The notes under the pieces were generated by a model. It made no database searches, was not told the origin of the DNA, and saw only the letters and a program-made list of their open reading frames with translations. From Lachnospiraceae bacterium (GTDB lineage: Bacteria; Bacillota; Clostridia; Lachnospirales; Lachnospiraceae), in NCBI GenBank assembly GCA_024682375.1, contig JAIKZI010000071.1:1-40121 (forward strand): a DNA stretch of 40,121 bases. The letters run 5' to 3'. This document shows, one piece after another, positions 34,301 to 40,121 of the stretch (its first letter is position 1; each line of letters begins with the position of its first letter). The position numbers and the translations under genes are program-made.

Positions 34301-37300
34301 TTTCTAAGGTTGCAAACTTCAAGCTTGTAAAGAAGGATTCTATTTCTAAAAAGCCTATCAAAAATGCACTCTTTGGTTTATACAGTGTAAATGATGATGG
34401 TGTAGAGATGGTTTCGGGGCCTGTTTTTTCCGACGAAAATGGTTATGTGGCTTTCTATGGAGTTTCGGCTGATGCAAAGAATCTCTATGTTCGAGAATTG
34501 AAGGGAACTAGCGATTACGTTTCATATTCTGAAGATGAGAATGTCTATTTCGTAGGGAAAAATACTACTAAGGGTATGCATGATTTGACAGCCCAGGGTG
34601 GTGTTATCTTGAATAGCAGAAATAAGGTTGGAACTTTCTCATTTAAGAAGGCATATGAAAATGCTGATTCAAATAAAGCAAGTGAATACGAGTCAACTTT
34701 CTCTCTATCTATTTTGGGAGATAAAGAGATTCCAGTATTTTGTGTGAAACAGGATGACGGAAGTTATAAATACGCAACTGGAAAGACAGAAGGAATTCCA
34801 GGAGCAGATAGTGTATATGAAAATGCAAAAGAAGAAGATGAGGCTTCGAATATTTTTTCCGTAAAGGGAGAAAATGAACTTAAGTTTACCAACTTGCCTT
34901 GGGGAGATTATGTTCTTAGAGAAAAAAGCACAAAATCAGGTTATTCACTTTCCGATGATGTGAAATTTTCTATCGCAAAAGATGGCAGTGTAACTGTTAA
35001 TTATCCGATGGTAAATAATGATGGTGAGTTTACTCTTACAAATAGCCAGATTAAATTGAATCTTTGTAAAAAAGCATCTTCAGATATTTCGCTCGATGGC
35101 TGTGAGCTTGCAATCTATGACAATTTAGATGATGCAACAAAAGGCTCAGATAATGGAATTGTTTTAGATCCAAGAGACAATGAGACAAAGCTGATTTTTA
35201 AAGCGAATGATACTTTAGGAACATTTAGTGATTCAGATGAGTCATCATTAATTGCGAGATTTACAATTCCAGAGCTTTCTGGCCCAAGTGGTGATGCTAC
35301 ATCAAAGGTTTATTATCTATCAGAGAAAAAAGCTCCAGATGATAAGAGACTTTGTGCAGTAAAACCTATCAAAATTGTTGTAGATAAAAAAGGCAGCATA
35401 AAGTATGGCGATAGTTTAAAGAGTGTAGATTCTTCAAGAGAAATAGAAGTAGTAGATAATACTTTCTCATCTAAGTTTAGTAACTTAGATCAGATGGATA
35501 GTGTGATTTCAAATTCTTCCTTCACATTGCAGAGGAAAGATATGGATACATACACTGATGTAGCTTCATTTACTACAACAGATGTAAAGGATTATAGCTT
35601 TGATCTACTTCGTGATTGCGAGTACCGTTTGATTCAGACAGCACTCGATGATCACTATGTAAGCTATTCAGATGGAGAATATATTTCAGAAGATAAATTT
35701 AGTACAGATAAGTTTGGAAATATCGTTTCATTAGATTTAGGAAAAAAGAATTCCTATGACAAGAGTTCCAATACTTTTATCATTCGAAATGAAAGAATTA
35801 TAGGTCAGGCTGAATTTGTTAAATACACAAATAAAAAGGCCGACGGAAAGTATATTCCGTTTAAAACTGGAAATGCTAGATTTGAGCTTTACACTTGTGA
35901 TGATTTAGATAAGACAAATGCAAGAAATGTAGTGTTTGAAGGTAAGAATGTAGTTATTAAGTCAGATTCAAATGGTCTGGTTTCTACTAAATCGATCGAT
36001 GGTTTTTTCCTTGAAAAGGGATTCTATTTCTTCAGAGAAGTAGAGACTTCAAATGATTATATTTTGACTAAAGATATGGATAGTGATGTCTTTTGCGTGA
36101 AGGCATCTAATCGTTATACATGTGATGATAATGGAATGTATAGCAAGCCTATTACTGTTACAAGGAATAATGATTTATTCATAAATGAAGCAATCAATGC
36201 TTCTGTTGTCGTTAAATGTATCGATTCCGATGGAAATTTGATAAAGGGAGCTTCGTTTAGTTTAAATGATGATTTCTCAAAAATAAAAGAAGATGGTTCA
36301 ATAAGTTTTTCTGATTTAACTGTTGGTACATATACACTTAAAGAAACTTCTCCTTCGGATGGATATAAGATTGATAATACAACACATACAATCTCTGTAT
36401 ATCAGGATGGAACTATGTCACTTGATGGAAAAGAGATTTATAGAAGTGATTGTCATGTTGTATGTCCAATTGAAGTAATAAATGAAGCTAATAGTTTTAC
36501 GGTTACTAAAAAAGCAGAAGAGGGTGCAACTAATTCCCTTGTTGGAACTAAGATTGCTCTATATAATGCAAAGAATCCTGAAACTCCACTTAAGGAATTA
36601 CAGGTTTTAAAAGATACAAAAGAAGGTAGTGTCCTTAGATTTAATGGACTTATTAAACCAGTTGTAAATCCATTAAGTGATGATTCAAATACTTATGTTA
36701 TAAAAGAAGTTTTACCTGCACATGGATATACACTTTCAAATGAAATCTATGTAAGGATGAATTATGATGGAGAACTTTTTTCCTCAATAGACAATAAGAC
36801 TTATGAGAAAGTAGAAAATAATAATCTAGATTTGATTAATAAGCAAAATTTTGTTTCCTTTAGGATGATAGATAAGTCTTCAAAGTACGATTTATCCGGA
36901 AATAATAGTGATTATTCACTTTCACTTACACCGCTAGAGGGCGATTCTTTCTCAGATAAGAGTCGTAAGGCAAAGGTGATAAATATTGATGAAAAGGATT
37001 TCAAAGGAATCCTAGTTCCTAATAATCATTATGAAGTAAAAGAAGTGAAGACTCCTAGTGGCTACATTACACTTAAGGATTCGTTCTCATTTACTGTTGA
37101 TGTAAATGGAGCTGTTTCTTTGGATTCAAATTATGACTTTGTATCAGTAAAGGATAATGTGATTTCTATAGCGAATGAAAAGTCTTCTCTTTCTGTTGTA
37201 AAGAGCGGTGTTTCAAATCATTCTGTAGCTGGTACAACATTTGAAGTTGAACCTGTCGATTCCTATTTTGTAGATGGATCCAATCAGCCTATAAGCTTTG

Positions 37301-38958
37301 TAATGGAAGAGAGTGATGGCGGAATAAGCGGTATCTCAGATATCTACAAAGGTTTTGAGGGAATGCTTAGAGCCGGTGATATCTATAAGCTTACAGAAAC
37401 TGTTGCAGCCGATACATATTGCGCTAAAGAGCCAATATACCTAAAAATTGATCATAAGGGAATTGTTTCTACTTCAGAAACTATTGATGGCGAATTCACA
37501 GAAGCTATCTATTCTGTAGATGGTTTAGGAAAAAATATCATTGAAATCAAAAACGAGACGAATGAGCTTACATTTACAACATTTGTAAATGCCTTTGAGT
37601 ATGGTAAGGAAACTGATGAACCTTATGCAATCCTTCCAAATGCAACCTTTACACTTTATCAAACATATGAAGATGGAATCCTTAAGGATCCGGTTAAGTG
37701 CAAATCAACCAACTCACATGGTGAGGTTGTAAGCGATAAGGATGGTAAGATTACAATATCAGGACTTAAGAGTGGTACTTACTATTTGAAGGAAACAGAC
37801 GTACCAATCTATGACGATGATGTAAATAGAGTTATTAAAACGGAAACTGATGATAAGACAATGATTGCATCTTTCACTGTTTCAAAGGATGGAAAAGTGT
37901 CTTCTATGAAGTCGCTAAGCGGTGATGCAAGTTTCTCTGCATATCTAAATGATACTGTCAGAGCATCATTTTCTATGACAAAAGTAGATGCACTCGATAA
38001 TGAAAAAGTACTGCCAAATTCTACTTATGTCCTTTATAGAAAGGCAAAAGATGGTGCAGTAGCTGATTCTTATTCAACTAATTTTACAAAGAAGGCTTTT
38101 ATGTTAAAGAAGAATTCTTTGGCAAAGGGTATTAAGTTATTTAACTCGAAAAAATATGTTCCAGCCAGTGCCTTAGGTGCTAGTGGTGTTGTATCTCTTT
38201 TTTCAAGAGATGAGGTCGATTTCAATCCTTCATTATATACAGAGGTTATGTCTGTGAGAACAGATAAGGATGGAAATATAAATATCGATGGTCTTTTGAC
38301 TGGATATGATTATGTTTTAAAAGAGGTTGTAGCTCCTTCAGGAAGTCAGGTTTCAATAGAACCAATTTCTTTCACTTTTGATATAGATTCAGATGGCGTT
38401 ATCAAAACTTCACTTGTAAGTGGAAATGGTACGGTAGTAAAAAAGAGTGGAAATAGCAACTTGAATCTTCTTTGGAAAGAACCTCCTACAAGAGTTTCTG
38501 TAAACAAAGTAGATGATGGTGGTCATCCTGTAATCGGTGCAAAACTAAGAATTCTTGATGAAAATGGTTCTGTTGTAGTAAAAGAATGGACAACTGATGG
38601 AAAGCCTCATATTCTAACTGGAGTTCTTACTGCAGGAAAGAGTTATATACTTGAAGAGATTTCTGCTCCTGATGGTTATTCTCTATCTAAAATGGTTAAA
38701 TTTACGGTAAAGGAATCATCTATCGGTTCATCTTTAGATGATATCAATGAAGCTATGACAAAAGTTGTTATGGTAGATAAGAGGATAATAAAATCAGACC
38801 GAAGTAAATCAAACGGTGATAATTTCATTCAGAGAATTGTGAAGTCTCCAAAGACAAGCGATTATCTAAACTGGTTTATCATTTTCGTATTAAGCGGATT
38901 TATTATCCTTTCAGGATATTTGATTGCAGTTTTGACTCGTGATGATAACGATAAATAA
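31396..38958 (+). CDS. Giant cell-wall-anchored adhesin with SpaA/Cna-B repeats
   Basis: 2520 aa. Signal peptide about 1-34 (cleavage near VYA-AG). Residues 35-960 contain adhesin-type immunoglobulin-like domains with recurring WTI/WTL/WNI starts (IVWTIDCG, EMLWTLKVND, LVEWTISPSS, GVTWNIEINP), like collagen- or fibrinogen-binding regions and DUF11. About 12 SpaA/Cna-B modules follow, starting near 970, 1077, 1219, 1359, 1469, 1602, 1699, 1817, 1929, 2056, 2189 and 2365. Many show a strand-A Lys (VSVNKVDD, FSMTKVDA) and a late Glu (LKETSPSDGY, LEEISAPDGY), the pair that forms isopeptide bonds. The end has SPKTSD (2484-2489), a membrane helix and a short charged tail, a sortase signal with Ser in place of Gly. 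No sortase or other pilin gene is adjacent. AAAGGGA precedes the ATG. Confidence 0.88.
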   Translation: MNKIGFKRLGALSLLVMMLITQTVSFLPDYVYAAGATGEDRTLDSSEVAKNISLTAECSGDKVKISPIKSGNTMTFDMSSIAPDTISSIDFDLDFSVLKHPYGDDIRKLKGGDYIKYDFSEAGLTVGNIESKNVLAADGTVIASYQVKDSVFELVFSDECNAENSNDGIGGSVSLKLGLNLDKFSSSDKTVKKLFGDGTSDTCELIFGKLSTDVSGINIDGEFDPASTSIVWTIDCGTNSKGTNLNGADVSISFDESKLKMEKAYIMSGTEKIYVNLEGSDGKYTYRIKNEVTNENGESASINTSAPFKLYVVTSVDSDALSSDFSSSEDSLAERTMDCELSQGDMSLLVDKENSSNQATSSVTLERPHISKSGEQISGNEMLWTLKVNDTDPKYVLLHSSITDEFTGMEYVDGSFTINGKTVSKDDSSNGSLAVESNDGSTKMVYSWPGDGRIDDVYTITYKTKIDTTGNYANKEVKNTVYMNGDWPTGGNGTGGHINYGMPTVTEEFQYVFLKESATVVKNSSDKANGLVEWTISPSSRDDNWDSAKITTKNEEDQVIVKNNSDYGIHLNYGSKVYTEDELIKNGYLTINEDQTLLFNLPHSEFEKLSDVKISYYTSVPSFFKTNSKEVSANGSSTLILDSKKAGSSDNLSISQKASCKLSDDLLSIKSERYYEKNSLNPEIKYTLNVNKNQIKIDKGSVVSTNLSELTSKLISGSNEIAIDPSEWKYVPSSIKVDGSKDVDCSYKDGNIVVDYLNDSSDNYTVSFRIEFSDSAREKYLLHSDIGGVGGNVICDTSSKITGNSSLSDIVRVVETEASDSTTVENPSINNAFLLKKSEVSESGVTWNIEINPNGTLLNGAKIIDVISKDLSLDYQNIKLYKATHEEGSLSLTKGEEVSFEKSLAPSDTGSLELSISLPDGNDAYILTYKTKLTNAVSSVSNTAKFINGNNQESSKNVAEISDSAKGFLSKVANFKLVKKDSISKKPIKNALFGLYSVNDDGVEMVSGPVFSDENGYVAFYGVSADAKNLYVRELKGTSDYVSYSEDENVYFVGKNTTKGMHDLTAQGGVILNSRNKVGTFSFKKAYENADSNKASEYESTFSLSILGDKEIPVFCVKQDDGSYKYATGKTEGIPGADSVYENAKEEDEASNIFSVKGENELKFTNLPWGDYVLREKSTKSGYSLSDDVKFSIAKDGSVTVNYPMVNNDGEFTLTNSQIKLNLCKKASSDISLDGCELAIYDNLDDATKGSDNGIVLDPRDNETKLIFKANDTLGTFSDSDESSLIARFTIPELSGPSGDATSKVYYLSEKKAPDDKRLCAVKPIKIVVDKKGSIKYGDSLKSVDSSREIEVVDNTFSSKFSNLDQMDSVISNSSFTLQRKDMDTYTDVASFTTTDVKDYSFDLLRDCEYRLIQTALDDHYVSYSDGEYISEDKFSTDKFGNIVSLDLGKKNSYDKSSNTFIIRNERIIGQAEFVKYTNKKADGKYIPFKTGNARFELYTCDDLDKTNARNVVFEGKNVVIKSDSNGLVSTKSIDGFFLEKGFYFFREVETSNDYILTKDMDSDVFCVKASNRYTCDDNGMYSKPITVTRNNDLFINEAINASVVVKCIDSDGNLIKGASFSLNDDFSKIKEDGSISFSDLTVGTYTLKETSPSDGYKIDNTTHTISVYQDGTMSLDGKEIYRSDCHVVCPIEVINEANSFTVTKKAEEGATNSLVGTKIALYNAKNPETPLKELQVLKDTKEGSVLRFNGLIKPVVNPLSDDSNTYVIKEVLPAHGYTLSNEIYVRMNYDGELFSSIDNKTYEKVENNNLDLINKQNFVSFRMIDKSSKYDLSGNNSDYSLSLTPLEGDSFSDKSRKAKVINIDEKDFKGILVPNNHYEVKEVKTPSGYITLKDSFSFTVDVNGAVSLDSNYDFVSVKDNVISIANEKSSLSVVKSGVSNHSVAGTTFEVEPVDSYFVDGSNQPISFVMEESDGGISGISDIYKGFEGMLRAGDIYKLTETVAADTYCAKEPIYLKIDHKGIVSTSETIDGEFTEAIYSVDGLGKNIIEIKNETNELTFTTFVNAFEYGKETDEPYAILPNATFTLYQTYEDGILKDPVKCKSTNSHGEVVSDKDGKITISGLKSGTYYLKETDVPIYDDDVNRVIKTETDDKTMIASFTVSKDGKVSSMKSLSGDASFSAYLNDTVRASFSMTKVDALDNEKVLPNSTYVLYRKAKDGAVADSYSTNFTKKAFMLKKNSLAKGIKLFNSKKYVPASALGASGVVSLFSRDEVDFNPSLYTEVMSVRTDKDGNINIDGLLTGYDYVLKEVVAPSGSQVSIEPISFTFDIDSDGVIKTSLVSGNGTVVKKSGNSNLNLLWKEPPTRVSVNKVDDGGHPVIGAKLRILDENGSVVVKEWTTDGKPHILTGVLTAGKSYILEEISAPDGYSLSKMVKFTVKESSIGSSLDDINEAMTKVVMVDKRIIKSDRSKSNGDNFIQRIVKSPKTSDYLNWFIIFVLSGFIILSGYLIAVLTRDDNDK

Positions 38959-38971
38959 GATTTAAAATAAT

Positions 38972-39027
38972 GTGCACACCAACTGTGAAAGTTTAATGAA
39001 CAGTTGGCTGTGCACTTTATTTTTTCC
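38972..39027 (+). terminator. Terminator of the adhesin gene
   Basis: Arms 38972-38986 and 39000-39015 pair over 15 bp with one bulged C (39008), GC-rich at the base, followed by TTTATTTTTT. Confidence 0.92.
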
Positions 39028-39080
39028 CTAAATAGATGTTTAATAGAGATTGTAACTGTTGATGTATAGAAGGGCTTCGT

Positions 39081-40112
39081 ATGAGGAAACGTATATTTAT
39101 GGGACTGATAACTTTACTTGGAATCGTTTTTATTATTTTTATCGCAATATCACTTCACTCAAATTTACGTACGAAGACTGAAGTGGAAATTAAAACAAGA
39201 TATCTTAACTTTGTTCCTTTTTCTTACAAGTCAACTGCGAGATTAGAAGGACATCTAGAAACTTTAAACTATCAAACTCATGATTATTTGCCGGACGGGG
39301 ATTCAAATCGTCTAATTAAGAAGCATGCTGAGGTGTATGTTCCTTACGGCTATGATCCAAAAAAACAATATAACATTATCTATTTAATGCACGGTATGGG
39401 TGGAAATGCCGATACCTGGCTGGGAACTCCGAATAATACTCGTCTAGGAAAGAGATATTTAGATCATTTGATTCAGGATAAAAAGATGCCGCCAACAATT
39501 GTAGTTACACCATCTTATTATCAGGCAGAAAGAGCTTATACAACGGATGATGAGGACTCCAGTCTTACAAAGGCTTTTGGCGAGGAACTTAAGAATGATT
39601 TGATGCCTCTTGTCGAGTCAAAGTATCATACCTTTGCTAAGGATACAACAGATGAAGGCTTTTTTAATTCACGTGCGCATAGAGCCTTCGCCGGTTTCTC
39701 GATGGGCGGAGTAACTACTTTTTATCGGATGTGTGATTCTATGAGATATTTTAAATACTTCATGCCGTTTTCTGGTTCACTTCATTGGGGAGTGGAAGCT
39801 TTAGCCTCAGATGATGGCGAGTGGGATGCAGACTATCTCGTAAAGTATATAAAAGAACAGGGCTATTCAAAGGAAGACTATTTTATGTATGCTTGCTGCG
39901 GCTGTCTCGATTACGGCCGTTCTGTCATGGATCCAGCCCTTCTTTCTATGTCGAAGTATCCTAAATACTTTAAATTTGGAAAGCTAAGGGACAAGGATAC
40001 AAACTGTGTATTTGGAATCTCTCTGTATGAGTATCATACAGCTTCATGTAGAAACAGAAGCCTATATAACTGTTTTCCAGTAATAGCAAACAAAATGAAT
40101 GAAGAAAAATAA
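39081..40112 (+). CDS. Membrane-anchored CE1-like esterase (feruloyl/acetyl-xylan esterase family)
   Basis: 343 aa. A basic start and a hydrophobic stretch (about 4-25) form an uncleaved signal anchor or signal peptide, so the enzyme faces outward. The alpha/beta-hydrolase domain shows VYVPYGYDPKKQYNIIYLMHGMGG (oxyanion region, about 86-109; written here as two joined motifs, VYVPYGYDP and IIYLMHGMGG), and the nucleophile elbow GFSMGG with S207. This is the pattern of CE1 esterases such as those in xylanases that remove ferulate or acetate from plant cell wall xylan. The expected catalytic His is probably in YEYHTASCRNRS near the C-terminus, an unusual context. A Cys-rich stretch (YACCGCLDYG) lies near 272-281. 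Monocistronic; no convincing promoter in the 53 nt upstream. The stop is 9 nt from the window edge. Confidence 0.75.
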   Translation: MRKRIFMGLITLLGIVFIIFIAISLHSNLRTKTEVEIKTRYLNFVPFSYKSTARLEGHLETLNYQTHDYLPDGDSNRLIKKHAEVYVPYGYDPKKQYNIIYLMHGMGGNADTWLGTPNNTRLGKRYLDHLIQDKKMPPTIVVTPSYYQAERAYTTDDEDSSLTKAFGEELKNDLMPLVESKYHTFAKDTTDEGFFNSRAHRAFAGFSMGGVTTFYRMCDSMRYFKYFMPFSGSLHWGVEALASDDGEWDADYLVKYIKEQGYSKEDYFMYACCGCLDYGRSVMDPALLSMSKYPKYFKFGKLRDKDTNCVFGISLYEYHTASCRNRSLYNCFPVIANKMNEEK

Positions 40113-40121
40113 TGATTATTA

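Overview
The window looks like chromosomal DNA of a low-GC Firmicute, most likely a gut or rumen member of the Lachnospiraceae (Clostridia). The reasons are the AT-rich codon use, AGGAGG-type ribosome sites, several TTG and GTG starts, the gene order mraZ-rsmH-ftsL-ftsI-mraY-murD-ftsW-divIB-ftsZ, and a large Cna-B/SpaA-type surface protein with an SPKT-type cell-wall sorting signal. Genus is not resolved. Almost everything reads as intact core genome; no insertion sequence, prophage, CRISPR array, tRNA or rRNA was recognised.

Layout. 1-2454: the 3' end of a probable MMPL/RND-type membrane transporter and a 721-aa exported, probably lipid-anchored partner rich in seven-residue repeats, closed by a terminator. 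2564-7210: acetate kinase, a tRNA-dihydrouridine synthase, the S4-domain protein YlmH (convergent, overlapping by 4 nt) and an M32 carboxypeptidase. 7175-7650: a single PilZ-domain gene on the minus strand with its own promoter. 7751-13227: pheS-pheT-queA-lgt, packed as one transcription unit. 13228-13595: a 430-nt control region with tandem terminators, palindromes, a promoter, four 10-bp-spaced MraZ-type boxes and DnaA-box-like sites.

13596-23110: the division and cell wall (dcw) cluster. It lacks murE, murF, murG and ftsA. Besides the main promoter, good internal promoters precede mraY and ftsZ, so precursor synthesis and Z-ring formation can be set apart from mraZ control. 23123-31306: a five-gene unit, Xaa-Pro aminopeptidase-polA-coaE-FtsA-like protein-YycJ-like metallo-beta-lactamase. 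The FtsA-like protein carries a 320-residue C-terminal extension and lacks an obvious membrane-targeting helix. 31318-39027: a 2520-aa secreted and probably sortase-anchored adhesin with its own promoter and terminator. 39081-40112: a membrane-anchored CE1-like esterase.

The items most worth a second look are the mraZ operator region, the extended FtsA-like protein, and the giant adhesin with an SPKTSD rather than SPKTG sorting motif and several repeat modules that have lost expected isopeptide residues. Promoters, terminators and domain borders were read by eye; no search, alignment or structure prediction was run.
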